Virus record (IMG/VR): IMGVR_UViG_3300027759_000028
Span: 1-32,862 of that record
DNA from: a virus
Length of the DNA: 32,862 nt
Strand: one strand, 5' to 3'
The translations under genes were made by a program, and so were the position numbers. Numbering within the stretch: position 1 is the stretch's first letter; the number at the start of each line of letters is the position of its first letter. Below are positions 1 through 6,827 of the stretch, one piece after another. Below the pieces are notes generated by a model that was given only the letters and a program-made list of their open reading frames with translations, had not been told where the DNA came from and searched no databases.

Positions 1-235
1 TGCCAAGCAAATGAAAGGCGCTGGCAGTGCATGGTCATCAGACGATTGGAAAAGGCTTTTAATTGACCAATGGGCGCATGAGACAGGGCGTAAGGTGGGC
101 AAGGTCGCCCCAAGCCTAGACGGGGAACGGGTTGTTCAATTAGGACTGCAAAGCCACAAGTTCACCAAAGAAGAAGGCTCAGAGTTCATTGAATGGCTCT
201 TGGCATGGATGGCAGAAAAAGGAATAGAAACATGA
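1..235 (+). CDS. ninB: NinB-like recombination protein, C-terminal part (5' end at the other window end)
   Basis: This is the C-terminal 77 residues of a NinB-like protein. The open frame has no start here, because the gene begins at 32569 and crosses the circular join; base 1 is the last base of a Val codon. Joined, the protein is 133 residues, close to lambda NinB (about 146). NinB (Orf) belongs to the lambda nin region, binds single-stranded DNA and stands in for host RecFOR functions in phage recombination. The stop overlaps the next start (TGA at 233-235, ATG at 232), so translation is probably coupled to the zinc-ribbon gene. RusA lies just upstream, which matches the lambdoid nin region. 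The family call rests on overall sequence resemblance and context; no catalytic motif is expected. Confidence 0.85.
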   Translation, partial: AKQMKGAGSAWSSDDWKRLLIDQWAHETGRKVGKVAPSLDGERVVQLGLQSHKFTKEEGSEFIEWLLAWMAEKGIET

Positions 236-462
236 TGTGTCCCCGCTGTGGGTCTGAAACCCTCAAAGTCTTAGATACCCGATCTAACCCTGAATTTGTC
301 AGCCGTAAACGCCAATGCGAGAACAACCATAAGTTTTACACCAAAGAATATGCAATATCCGAAACACAAGTATGTCAGAAGCCAGAAACTCCTAAAACTA
401 GTGGCGAGTCTCTCCTGTCAAAGCTGTGGCATGGACAATGGCGTTCAGGCGGCTCACAGTAA
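232..462 (+). CDS. NrdR-like zinc-ribbon protein
   Basis: This 76-residue protein starts with a short zinc ribbon resembling the N-terminus of the transcriptional repressor NrdR: CPRCG at residues 3-7, a V-x-D-T-R segment at 13-17, then an Arg/Lys-rich RKRQC at 25-29 and a F-x-T-x-E ending at 35-39. In NrdR the last ligand pair is C-x2-C; here C29 is followed by H33, so the fourth ligand may be His. The ATP-cone domain of true NrdR is missing. The start at 232 overlaps the ninB stop; a second ATG follows at 235. Residues after about 43 are low in features and lie in DNA that also encodes the next gene in another frame. A DNA-binding or regulatory role is inferred only from the ribbon. Confidence 0.6.
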   Translation: MMCPRCGSETLKVLDTRSNPEFVSRKRQCENNHKFYTKEYAISETQVCQKPETPKTSGESLLSKLWHGQWRSGGSQ

Positions 463-682
463 TTGGGGCGGTGGCAAGGGTCGGGGCATCAAGGCTGATG
501 ACAATTTGGTCGCTGCTTTGTGCTTGGCTTGCCACTATGAAATCGATCAGGGCAAAGACCTAACTAAGGAAGAACGCCAAAGAAAGTGGGCAGAGGCTCA
601 CATTGGCACAGTTTTATTGCTTTGCAAACAAGGGAGATGGCCTGTTGAAGTTCCACTGCCTTTTGTGGCAGAATTTGAATAG
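350..682 (+). CDS. YbcO/DUF1364-like putative HNH-type nuclease
   Basis: This 110-residue protein carries C23-x2-C26, H36, then C58-x2-C61-H62, with the segments QAAHSNWGGGKGRGIKADD and ALCLACHYEIDQG that are typical of the lambdoid nin-region family containing YbcO (DUF1364). Members are thought to be metal-dependent nucleases related to the recombination enhancer Ref and to HNH enzymes; H36 and the second Cys/His cluster would form the zinc-beta-alpha core. An earlier in-frame ATG exists at 296, but it lies deeper inside the zinc-ribbon gene, and the family usually starts close to the first Cys pair, so 350 is preferred. The ribosome site is weak (AAAGAA). The gene overlaps the preceding gene by about 113 bases in another frame and is the last gene before a terminator. 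Confidence 0.7.
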   Translation: MQYPKHKYVRSQKLLKLVASLSCQSCGMDNGVQAAHSNWGGGKGRGIKADDNLVAALCLACHYEIDQGKDLTKEERQRKWAEAHIGTVLLLCKQGRWPVEVPLPFVAEFE

Positions 683-701
683 GCTATGCAGTTGCCTTTT
701 T

Positions 702-726
702 GGGGGTTGATTCCCCCGCTTTTTTT
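702..726 (+). terminator. intrinsic terminator after the nin-type operon
   Basis: A GGGGG/CCCCC stem (702-706 with 713-717) with a six-base loop is followed by GC and an unbroken run of T (720-726). It sits 20 bases after the YbcO-like stop and before the Dps-like gene, so it would separate the replication/recombination transcript from the late block. The loop bases also serve as the -35 of a predicted promoter. Confidence 0.7.
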
Positions 727-734
727 GGTATAGT
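707..734 (+). promoter_or_regulatory. predicted sigma70-like promoter giving a leaderless mRNA
   Basis: TTGATT (707-712) and TATAGT (729-734) are separated by 16 bases. The expected start of transcription, seven bases after the -10 box, is position 741, the A of the ATG of the Dps-like gene. No ribosome binding site precedes that ATG, which agrees with leaderless translation. The -35 box lies in the loop of the upstream terminator hairpin. Prediction from hexamers only. Confidence 0.45.
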
Positions 735-740
735 GCAAAT

Positions 741-1109
741 ATGGAAAAAAATGCCGAAGTTGCCGAGTTCGTAGCTACTCTGTTTCACAGTGGCACGATT
801 ACCCATTTTCAGCATTTGCAGACAAGGGAATTCTCAACACACAAGGCGTTGGGCAAGTTCTATCCCAAGATTGTTGATCTAACAGACACATTGGCTGAGA
901 GCTATCAAGGTCGCTACAACACCCGCATGAAAAAGTTTCCTGATGAGTTGCACCAACCACAGGAAACTCCGACCGAATACCTGACACAACTCAAAGCATT
1001 TGTTCAAGAAGCCCGTCAAGAAATCCCCCAAGATACAGAACTGCAAAACATCGTTGATGAAATTGCCGATCTGATCAATTCAACCTTGTATTTACTTACC
1101 CTTAAATAA
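741..1109 (+). CDS. Dps-like / ferritin-fold protein
   Basis: This 122-residue, mostly helical protein reproduces the spacing of the Dps di-iron ferroxidase ligands. H22, H34, D49 and E53 stand 12, 15 and 4 residues apart, the same as H51, H63, D78 and E82 of E. coli Dps, and the DTLAE segment at 49-53 matches DTMAE there. The extra Dps ligand (D67) corresponds to G38 and is missing. The C-terminal helix (D-T-E-L-Q-N-I... to L-L-T-L-K) also lines up with the last Dps helix. Dps proteins oxidise Fe(II) using peroxide and protect DNA; phage relatives are usually filed as unknown-function families. The protein lacks the Lys-rich N-terminal tail of E. coli Dps. It heads the block before the packaging genes. 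A role in iron or oxidative stress, or simply as a structural protein, is inferred. Confidence 0.7.
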   Translation: MEKNAEVAEFVATLFHSGTITHFQHLQTREFSTHKALGKFYPKIVDLTDTLAESYQGRYNTRMKKFPDELHQPQETPTEYLTQLKAFVQEARQEIPQDTELQNIVDEIADLINSTLYLLTLK

Positions 1110-1118
1110 GGAATCACC

Positions 1119-1319
1119 ATGAAAAAATTGACCAAAGACATGATGGGCTACGGCAATGATGTAAAAATGCCTGGCAATCCAGTCCCTGACATGAAGTCAA
1201 ATGGCAGCGTCAAGAACAACATTCCCAATGCCATGACCAACAAGGGCAAAGAGGAAAAGTTTGAGGGCGGCAAGCGTGAAGGCTCTTGCTATACTCACGA
1301 CCGCAAGTCTTATCAGTAA
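1119..1319 (+). CDS. small basic protein of unknown function
   Basis: This 66-residue protein starts after a good ribosome site (AAGGAATCACC then ATG). It is rich in Lys, Asn, Gly and Met, has no predicted membrane segment and has a single Cys near the end. I do not recognise a domain. Proteins of this type, small and basic, are common between the early and packaging genes of such phages and may bind nucleic acid or be virion components. It lies nine bases after the Dps-like gene and is probably co-transcribed with it. Confidence 0.6.
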   Translation: MKKLTKDMMGYGNDVKMPGNPVPDMKSNGSVKNNIPNAMTNKGKEEKFEGGKREGSCYTHDRKSYQ

Positions 1320-1322
1320 AGC

Positions 1323-1358
1323 GAAACGCCCCGCAGACGGAGAATCTGGGGGCGCTTC
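1323..1358 (+). repeat. intergenic hairpin
   Basis: GAAACGCCCC (1323-1332) and GGGGCGCTTC (1349-1358) form a ten-position stem with one A/C mismatch around a 16-base loop. There is no T run after it, so it is not a standard terminator. It lies in the 65-base gap before the Cys-rich gene and could serve in mRNA processing or stability. Confidence 0.5.
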
Positions 1359-1384
1359 TAACCAAGCAATAAAAGAGGTATTGA

Positions 1385-1621
1385 ATGGCTGAATCACATT
1401 CTAATTGTGGAAACTGCCGATTCTTCAAGAATCAGCAAATCATGGGCATCTGCCGCCAAAGCCCCCAACAGCAGAACAAGCACCAAAGCGATTGGTGCGG
1501 TCAGCACGAACCCATGCAAGTTGAGGTCGTGAAACTTCCCGTGTATGACATCATGACTGATGAGATGAAAGAGGTCTCAGTGCCTGTCAAAAAGAAGCCT
1601 GGGAGACCCAAGAAATGCTGA
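1385..1621 (+). CDS. small Cys-rich protein with a C-terminal AT-hook-like tail
   Basis: This 78-residue protein has four cysteines (C8, C11, C23 and C38) arranged C-x2-C-x11-C-x14-C, which could bind one metal ion, and ends in KKKPGRPKK (residues 69-77). PGRPKK contains the GRP core of AT-hook DNA-binding motifs. A ribosome site AGAGG precedes the ATG. The last seven bases overlap the GroES-like gene, so the two are likely translated together. A DNA-binding role is suggested by the tail only; no enzyme motif is visible. Confidence 0.6.
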   Translation: MAESHSNCGNCRFFKNQQIMGICRQSPQQQNKHQSDWCGQHEPMQVEVVKLPVYDIMTDEMKEVSVPVKKKPGRPKKC

Positions 1622-1872
1622 CCCCATTGCGTGATCGTGTTGTTGTAAAACCACAGGTGCGAAATCTCTCCGACATTATTTTTGTCAACAACAAAGAACC
1701 TTTTAACGAGGGAACTATTGTCGCCATCGGCCCAAAGGTTTACGATGTAAAAGTGGGAGACTTTATCAAGTACGGGAACGGGGATTACCTTAATTGGCCC
1801 ACCCAAAAGATTGATGGTCAAGATTACCAAATCATTCAAGAAGCCGACATTTGTGCGGTTGTGGAGGAATAA
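1615..1872 (+). CDS. GroES-like co-chaperonin (Cpn10 family)
   Basis: This 85-residue protein begins with PLRDRVVVKP, the GroES first-strand signature. A mobile-loop region containing the hydrophobic tripeptide IIF follows, which would contact GroEL, then a GTIVAIGP turn, V-K-V-G-D-F-I-K-Y-G and the closing I-Q-E-A-D-I-C-A-V-V. Compared with E. coli GroES (97 residues) the segment that forms the roof beta-hairpin (between the AVGNG and VKVGD regions) is missing. T4 gp31, the phage co-chaperonin needed for capsid folding, is also described as lacking that hairpin. Its position shortly before the head genes suggests help in folding the coat protein by host GroEL; this is inferred. No GroEL gene is present. 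Confidence 0.9.
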   Translation: MLTPLRDRVVVKPQVRNLSDIIFVNNKEPFNEGTIVAIGPKVYDVKVGDFIKYGNGDYLNWPTQKIDGQDYQIIQEADICAVVEE

Positions 1873-2040
1873 ATGGCTACTTCAAAAGGGCTTTATGCCA
1901 ACATTCATGCCAAGCAAGAGCGCATCAAGACTGAGAAAGCCACAGGGAAGCCTGTAGAGCGCATGAGAGCAGTAGGCGCAAAGGGCGCACCCACAGCCGA
2001 GGCTTTCAAACAATCTGCCAAGACTGCAAAGAAAAAATAA
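1873..2040 (+). CDS. small basic conserved phage protein
   Basis: This 55-residue protein begins MATSKGLYANIHAKQERIK and ends in a Lys-rich tail (AKTAKKK). The KGL(Y/W)xNIHAKxxRI opening and the GAPTAEAFKQSA segment recur in small proteins of many tailed phages. No function is known to me. The ATG directly follows the GroES-like stop, with GGAGG inside the end of that gene acting as ribosome site. Its high charge suggests nucleic-acid contact or packaging with the virion. Confidence 0.7.
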   Translation: MATSKGLYANIHAKQERIKTEKATGKPVERMRAVGAKGAPTAEAFKQSAKTAKKK

Positions 2041-2042
2041 TC

Positions 2043-2315
2043 ATGGCAAAGCACGATAAGCCCATTCCCCACAAGACCACAGGCAAGGGAAAAACATACA
2101 ACCCGACTGAAAAAGGTGCGGGAATGACCGCTAAAGGTCGTGCTGAATACAATGCCAAGAACGGCAGTAATTTAAAACCACCCGCCCCAAATCCTAAGAC
2201 AAAAGCCGATGCTGGCAGAAAAGCATCATTTTGCGCTAGGATGGAGGGGGTAGTAAAAAACGCCAAAGGCCCTGCTGAACGAGCCAAGGCATCCCTCAAA
2301 AACTGGAACTGTTAA
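2043..2315 (+). CDS. conserved basic phage protein (DUF6321-like)
   Basis: This 90-residue, Lys/Ala/Asn-rich protein has the recurrent phage segments GMTAKGRAEYNAKNGSNLK and GRKASFCARMEGV, followed by a basic helical end. This pattern occurs widely in phages, including cyanophages, in proteins of unknown function that I associate with DUF6321; the family name is from memory and not checked. It begins three bases after the preceding stop. The relation to packaging genes is by location only. Confidence 0.65.
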   Translation: MAKHDKPIPHKTTGKGKTYNPTEKGAGMTAKGRAEYNAKNGSNLKPPAPNPKTKADAGRKASFCARMEGVVKNAKGPAERAKASLKNWNC

Positions 2316-2324
2316 AGGAACATT

Positions 2325-2732
2325 ATGTCTAATTCAATCGCCACTGGTGTAGCTTATCAAGACCCCGAATTCTCAACTGTTTACGCAACCGCAGAGATTG
2401 GCTATTCAGCCGCTGCTCAAGGCGCTGTGACCCAACTAACTGACAAGTCAACAGCCGTGACTTTAAACAAGTCCGCTGGTCGCATCACAATGAACAACGC
2501 TTCATTGGCTACAGCCACCAACGCCACATTCACCCTGAACAACAACTTGATCAGCGCAAACGACTGCGTGATTTTGACCATTTCAGGCGGTCAGACAACA
2601 CCAGGCTCATACAATGTGTTTGCCAATTCCTTGAGCGCTGGCTCTGTCAGCATCACCTTGCGTAACATCTCAGGCGGCACATTGTCAGAAGCCGTGATCA
2701 TTAACTTTGCCATCATTCATAGTCAGTCATGA
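2325..2732 (+). CDS. putative virion beta-sandwich protein
   Basis: This 135-residue Ser/Thr/Asn/Ala-rich protein has alternating polar and hydrophobic strands (for example AVTLNKSAGRITMNNASL and SVSITLRNISGGTLSEAV) and no Cys-His sites apart from one Cys. Such composition is typical of phage head-decoration or fibre modules. A good ribosome site (AAAGGAACATT) precedes the ATG. The stop overlaps the start of the next small gene. I cannot assign it to a named family; a structural role is likely. Confidence 0.6.
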   Translation: MSNSIATGVAYQDPEFSTVYATAEIGYSAAAQGAVTQLTDKSTAVTLNKSAGRITMNNASLATATNATFTLNNNLISANDCVILTISGGQTTPGSYNVFANSLSAGSVSITLRNISGGTLSEAVIINFAIIHSQS

Positions 2733-2905
2733 ATTTTGAAGTAGTTAGTAAGCGTTTGGAAGAACTCCAAGCGCAAGCAAAACAACAAGAGGCGGTCTTG
2801 ATGCAGCTTTCAGGGGCTATTCAAGACTGCCATTACTGGTTGGGTGAGTTAAGCAAGGAGAAGGCAAATGCCGCTGATAGCATCAATGACCCCCAAGGCG
2901 CTTAA
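2729..2905 (+). CDS. small coiled-coil protein
   Basis: A 58-residue protein read from ATG at 2729, which overlaps the previous stop (ATGA). It is almost wholly helical, with heptad-like spacing in VVSKRLEELQAQAKQQEAVL followed by a Q-D-C-H-Y-W-L-G motif. Short coiled-coil proteins ending in such a W-L segment are frequent just upstream of terminase genes in related phages. Its last 38 bases overlap the next gene in another frame. Function unknown. Confidence 0.6.
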   Translation: MNFEVVSKRLEELQAQAKQQEAVLMQLSGAIQDCHYWLGELSKEKANAADSINDPQGA

Positions 2906-3032
2906 AGCCAATATCAAAAAAGAGATAGAAGCTGGCAAGCCCATCAAACAGGCTGTCGCCATCGGATACGCAGTAAAGCGTGAAGCTGAGAAAAAGGCAC
3001 ATAAAAAACCAACGCCTAAGACTAAAAAGTAA
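2868..3032 (+). CDS. small basic conserved phage protein
   Basis: This 54-residue protein begins MPLIASMTPKALKANIKKEI and continues EAGKPIKQAVAIGYAVKREA with a Lys-rich tail. The arrangement (a K-x-N-I-x-x-E-x-x-A-G-K-P-x-K-Q-A-x-A-I-x-Y-x-V-K-R core) recurs in many phage and bacterial small proteins of unknown role. The site GGAG precedes the ATG by nine bases. It overlaps the coiled-coil gene in a different frame, so both are probably translated from the same message. Confidence 0.65.
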   Translation: MPLIASMTPKALKANIKKEIEAGKPIKQAVAIGYAVKREAEKKAHKKPTPKTKK

Positions 3033-3063
3033 TTTAGGCTCAAAGACTTAGGATTTATTTTAA

Positions 3064-3336
3064 ATGGCTGAAAGAGGCGCACCAGTTGGCAACCAGAACG
3101 CTGCTAAGAGCAGACTGTTCTATGACAAACTGCGCCTTGTCTTGGTGCAAGAGCCGCATCGCCTCAGAAGCATTGCCGAGCAATTAGTGAAGCAAGCCGA
3201 AGAAGGCGAACCTTGGGCTATTCGGGAAATTATCGACCGAGTGGATGGCAAAGCGGTTCAGGCTACAACGATTGAGAACGCAGATGGAACACCCCTCTTG
3301 GGTGGGATTCAAGTCACATTCATTAAGCCCGAATGA
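3064..3336 (+). CDS. putative terminase small subunit / DNA-packaging protein
   Basis: This 90-residue protein opens with AERGAPVGNQNAAKSR, a signature of small phage proteins found directly upstream of the large terminase gene. It goes on with a helical RSIAEQLVKQAEEGEPWAIREIIDRVDGK segment and a C-terminal strand. Small terminase subunits bind the packaging start site and regulate the motor. The stop and the TerL start overlap (ATGA), which supports coupled translation. The protein is short for a classical small terminase (about 150 residues), so it may be a packaging accessory protein. Confidence 0.65.
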   Translation: MAERGAPVGNQNAAKSRLFYDKLRLVLVQEPHRLRSIAEQLVKQAEEGEPWAIREIIDRVDGKAVQATTIENADGTPLLGGIQVTFIKPE

Positions 3337-4607
3337 GCGATGTAACCGATGCCATTGCCAAGGCAGAGTTTCCCGTCAAGTTGGAAGGTCTGTTCAAAAA
3401 GAGCCGTTACAAGGTTCTTTATGGCGGAAGGGGTGGGGCTAAGAGTTGGGGAATTGCAAGGGCGTTACTGATCAAAGGCGCAAAAGACCCAATCCGCATC
3501 CTCTGCGCCCGTGAGTTTCAGACATCCATCAAGGATTCGGTTCATAAGTTACTGTGCGACCAGATCGAGAGCCTTGGCCTCTTGTCGTTCTACGAGATCA
3601 CCCAAACAAGCATCAGGGGCAGAAACGGCACAGAGTTTAGCTTTGTTGGCCTGAAGAACAATGTTTCAAATATCAAGTCTTATGAAGGTGTTGACATTTG
3701 TTGGGTTGAGGAAGCGCAGACCACCAGCCGCCTATCGTGGAACATCTTAATTCCGACCATCCGAAAGGAAGGGTCTGAGATATGGATCAGCTTCAATCCT
3801 GAGTTGGAGACAGACGAGACTTACCAAAGGTTTGTGGCAAATCCACCCGCAGACAGTATCACCATGAAGGTGAATTGGTACGACAACCCTTGGTTTCCTG
3901 ACACCCTTAAACTTGAAAAAGATGCTCTCAAACAAAGGGATGAGGAAGCCTACAACCAAGTTTGGGAAGGTCTATGCCGACAAACTGTGGATGGGGCTAT
4001 CTTTGCCAAAGAGATGCAACAAGCCGAGAAGGATGGGCGAATCTGCCGTGTTCCTTATGACGCTACAAAGCCAGTCCATGCGGTCTTTGACTTGGGATGG
4101 TCAGACAGCACAGCCATTTGGTTCTTGCAGTTTGTGGGCATGGAAACCAGGCTAATCCGCTACATTGAGGACAGCCAAAAGACCATTTCGTATTACCTGG
4201 CAACGATGCAAACTTATGGTTATGTGTACGACACCATCTGGCTTCCCCATGACGCAGAGAACAAGACCTTGGCGGCAGCGGGTCGGTCAATTGATGACAT
4301 TGTGAGAGCCGCAGGGTACAAGACTCAGATCATGCCAAGAGTGCCGATCCTAGACTCAATCAATGCGGCAAGGACAATCTTTCCGAATTGCTACTTTGAC
4401 AGGGAACACACGGCAGATGGTTTGGCTTGTCTCAGGCACTATCGATATGAGGTTGACCCCGATACAGGGCAGTTCAGCCGCAATCCCTTGCATGATCACT
4501 ACTCACACGGGGCTGACGCTTTCCGATATATTGCACTTATGATTAAAGAGCCGCCTAAACGCAAAAAGTCAGCGCAGATTGCAATGGCAAGCGGATGGAT
4601 GGGATAA
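3333..4607 (+). CDS. terL: terminase large subunit (PBSX/Terminase_3 type)
   Basis: This 424-residue protein has the ATPase Walker A motif GGRGGAKS at residues 31-38 and a Walker B region at 120-127 (VDICWVEE) with the catalytic Glu. The RNase-H-like nuclease domain follows, with acidic residues D253 (VFDLGW), D307 (LPHDAEN) and D395 (SHGADAFRY). It uses ATP to pump DNA into the prohead and cuts the concatemer. Length and motif order match the PBSX-type large terminases. It follows the small packaging gene with a four-base overlap and precedes the portal. P22-like virions normally package by headful, which fits the circular map seen here. Confidence 0.95.
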   Translation: MSDVTDAIAKAEFPVKLEGLFKKSRYKVLYGGRGGAKSWGIARALLIKGAKDPIRILCAREFQTSIKDSVHKLLCDQIESLGLLSFYEITQTSIRGRNGTEFSFVGLKNNVSNIKSYEGVDICWVEEAQTTSRLSWNILIPTIRKEGSEIWISFNPELETDETYQRFVANPPADSITMKVNWYDNPWFPDTLKLEKDALKQRDEEAYNQVWEGLCRQTVDGAIFAKEMQQAEKDGRICRVPYDATKPVHAVFDLGWSDSTAIWFLQFVGMETRLIRYIEDSQKTISYYLATMQTYGYVYDTIWLPHDAENKTLAAAGRSIDDIVRAAGYKTQIMPRVPILDSINAARTIFPNCYFDREHTADGLACLRHYRYEVDPDTGQFSRNPLHDHYSHGADAFRYIALMIKEPPKRKKSAQIAMASGWMG

Positions 4608-4632
4608 TGGCGCACGAAATAAAGGGCTGAAT

Positions 4633-6768
4633 ATGGCTTACCAAGACGAAACAGGGAATAAAGACAAGATCAACGAGGCGATCAAGTTTTGGCGCTTGGT
4701 CAACGATTCTGACTCTACCAATCGGGCAGAAGCCTTAAACGACATTAAGTTTGCCGCTGGCGACCAATGGCCTGTTGAGATTCAGAACTCACGCAACCTT
4801 GAATCCCGCCCATGCCTGACTATCAACAAGATTGATGCTTACATCCGTCAGGTCACAAACCAACAGCGTCAACAGCGCCCCCGCATCAAAGTTCACCCTG
4901 TGAACAACTTGGCAGACTACAAGATTGCTCAAGTCATCGAGGGCATCACCCGCCACATTGAGGTGAACTCCAACGCTGATACAGCCTATGACACAGCGTT
5001 TGATTACGCAGTTCGGATGGGATGGGGTTACTGGCGTGTGAATTATCGTTATGTGCGTGAGGATTCTTTTGATCAGGAAATCTTCATTGACACCATTGAT
5101 AACCCATTCACAGTCTATTTCGACCCCAACTCAATCCTCCCTGATGGCTCAGATGCAGAGCGTTGCCTGATCACCACAGTGATGGATAAGAAGGTGTTTA
5201 AAGAGTATTACCCAGACGCTGATGATGGGGCAAACTTTCAACAGCGTTCCACAGGCGATGACACAGCCGCTTGGATCACCAAAGAGGACATTCGGGTTGC
5301 TGAATTCTTCTACATTGAGCGTGAACGAGCCAAACTCTATTTGTTGAGCGATGGCACTTCAGCCTTTGCCGATTCTGACAGTTTCTTTGCCCGTGTAGAG
5401 GCTGCTGGTCTCACAGTCATTGATGAGCGTGATAGCTTCCGCAAGGCCGTGAAGTGGATAAAATGCACCGCATTAGAAGTCTTAGAAGAAAAGACTATGG
5501 CGGGTAAATACATTCCCGTTGTGCCTTGCTATGGCGCACAAGTTATTGTGGATGACAAGCGTAAAAAATACGGCTTGGTCAGATTTGCCAAAGACCCACA
5601 GCGGATGTACAACTTCTGGCGCACATCCATGACCGAGAGCGTTGCCCTTGCACCCAAAGCCAAGTGGTTGCTTGCCGAGGGTCAAGACGAGGGACATGAG
5701 AACGAATGGGCAATGGCTAACATCAAGTCAACCCCTGTTTTGCGCTACAAACAGAAGGACATTGAGGGCGTTCCCGCCCCCGCACCAACCCGACTTCAGC
5801 CTGAACCACCTCCAACAGGCATCATGGAGGCGGCTGGCGCTATTTCCGCAGATTTGCAGATGGTTTTGGGCATCCTAGACCCTAATCAATTGCCAAGCGG
5901 GAATATCTCAGGCAAGGCATTGATGGGTCAGCAGAACCAAGTTGATCTGTCAAACTTCCACTTCTACGACAACATGACCCGTTCGATTCGTCACACGGGC
6001 AAAATCATCTTGGATTTGATCCCCAAAATCTACGACACACAGCGTGTAATGCGGATTATTGGGTCGGATGGTCAGCCTGACATGACCACCATTAATGAAA
6101 AAGATGCGGTCGGTGAGGTGTTGAACGATGTGACTGTGGGTGAATATGATGTGGTGATGGACACAGGGCCAGGCTTCCAGAGCCGCAGACAACAAGCCGT
6201 TGAAAGCATGATGCCCTTGCTCACAGGCAATGCAGAACTGTTCAACATTGCGGGTGATTTGGTGTTCAGGAACATGGACTTCCCAGGCGCTGATGTGATT
6301 GCAGACCGCCTTGCCGCCATGAACCCAATGGCTCAACTTGATGAGAAATCAGACATCCCGCCACAGGCTCAGATGGAATTGGCGCAGTCTAAGCAAATGA
6401 TTCAACAGCTTCAACAGCAATTGCAAGCCGCTGGTCTTGAAATCAACAATCGGGCGCAAGTGGCGCAGATCAAAGAGGAAGGCGCTAACAAGCGCAAACT
6501 CATGGAAGTCACTGCCAAAGCGCACAACACCGAGACAATGGCTGAAGTCAAGGTCAATGATCAAAACACTAGATCGATCACTTCTCAGAACAAGACTGAG
6601 ATTGATGCCTTGGTCAAAATCTTGTTGGCAAGAATGTCGCCTAACGAGTTGTTGGGTGAGATTGACCGCCTAAATGCTGAACAACAGCAATATGCACAGT
6701 TTGCCGCCCAAGACATTAGCCAAGGTGCAAACCCGCTTATCCAATCTGGTGGACAAATGGCACAGTAA
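4633..6768 (+). CDS. portal protein (P22 gp1-like)
   Basis: This 711-residue protein has the P22-type portal pattern: an early KFAAGDQWP and R-P-C-L-T-I-N-K-I-D-A-Y segment, NQQRQQRPRIKVHPV, a long central body and a C-terminal Gln-rich coiled coil (about residues 570-640). P22 gp1 is 725 residues. The portal is the dodecameric ring at one head vertex that the terminase docks on and through which DNA enters and leaves. An in-frame ATG at 4579 lies inside terL; the start at 4633, after AAAGGG, gives the usual N-terminus and is preferred. The following 79-base gap holds a promoter and hairpin. Confidence 0.92.
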   Translation: MAYQDETGNKDKINEAIKFWRLVNDSDSTNRAEALNDIKFAAGDQWPVEIQNSRNLESRPCLTINKIDAYIRQVTNQQRQQRPRIKVHPVNNLADYKIAQVIEGITRHIEVNSNADTAYDTAFDYAVRMGWGYWRVNYRYVREDSFDQEIFIDTIDNPFTVYFDPNSILPDGSDAERCLITTVMDKKVFKEYYPDADDGANFQQRSTGDDTAAWITKEDIRVAEFFYIERERAKLYLLSDGTSAFADSDSFFARVEAAGLTVIDERDSFRKAVKWIKCTALEVLEEKTMAGKYIPVVPCYGAQVIVDDKRKKYGLVRFAKDPQRMYNFWRTSMTESVALAPKAKWLLAEGQDEGHENEWAMANIKSTPVLRYKQKDIEGVPAPAPTRLQPEPPPTGIMEAAGAISADLQMVLGILDPNQLPSGNISGKALMGQQNQVDLSNFHFYDNMTRSIRHTGKIILDLIPKIYDTQRVMRIIGSDGQPDMTTINEKDAVGEVLNDVTVGEYDVVMDTGPGFQSRRQQAVESMMPLLTGNAELFNIAGDLVFRNMDFPGADVIADRLAAMNPMAQLDEKSDIPPQAQMELAQSKQMIQQLQQQLQAAGLEINNRAQVAQIKEEGANKRKLMEVTAKAHNTETMAEVKVNDQNTRSITSQNKTEIDALVKILLARMSPNELLGEIDRLNAEQQQYAQFAAQDISQGANPLIQSGGQMAQ

Positions 6769-6797
6769 TTGACAGATAACAAATTAGGGTAAATAAT
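6769..6797 (+). promoter_or_regulatory. strong sigma70-like promoter for scaffold and coat genes
   Basis: A consensus -35 box TTGACA (6769-6774) is followed 17 bases later by AATAAT (6792-6797), five of six matches to the consensus -10. It starts right after the portal stop codon, and the predicted RNA start is near 6804. It would boost expression of the scaffold, coat and decoration genes, which are needed in large amounts. Confidence 0.65.
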
Positions 6798-6810
6798 TAC
6801 TCAAACCTTA

Positions 6811-6827
6811 CCTGTGAGGCTCACAGG
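6811..6827 (+). promoter_or_regulatory. 5' stem-loop in the scaffold/coat leader
   Basis: CCTGTGA (6811-6817) and TCACAGG (6821-6827) are a perfect seven-base-pair stem with a three-base loop. It would lie about eight bases from the predicted 5' end of the RNA and 20 bases before the scaffold start. No T run follows, so it is not a terminator. A hairpin at the 5' end that protects a highly expressed mRNA is the simplest reading. Confidence 0.55.

Noticed and set aside
1-127. Terminal identity as a genuine direct terminal repeat of a T7-like genome
   Set aside because: It lies inside a coding gene, equals a usual k-mer size, and the P22-type packaging and neck genes point to headful packaging.
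1323-1358. Intergenic hairpin as terminator
   Set aside because: No T run follows the stem and the downstream gene has no visible promoter of its own.
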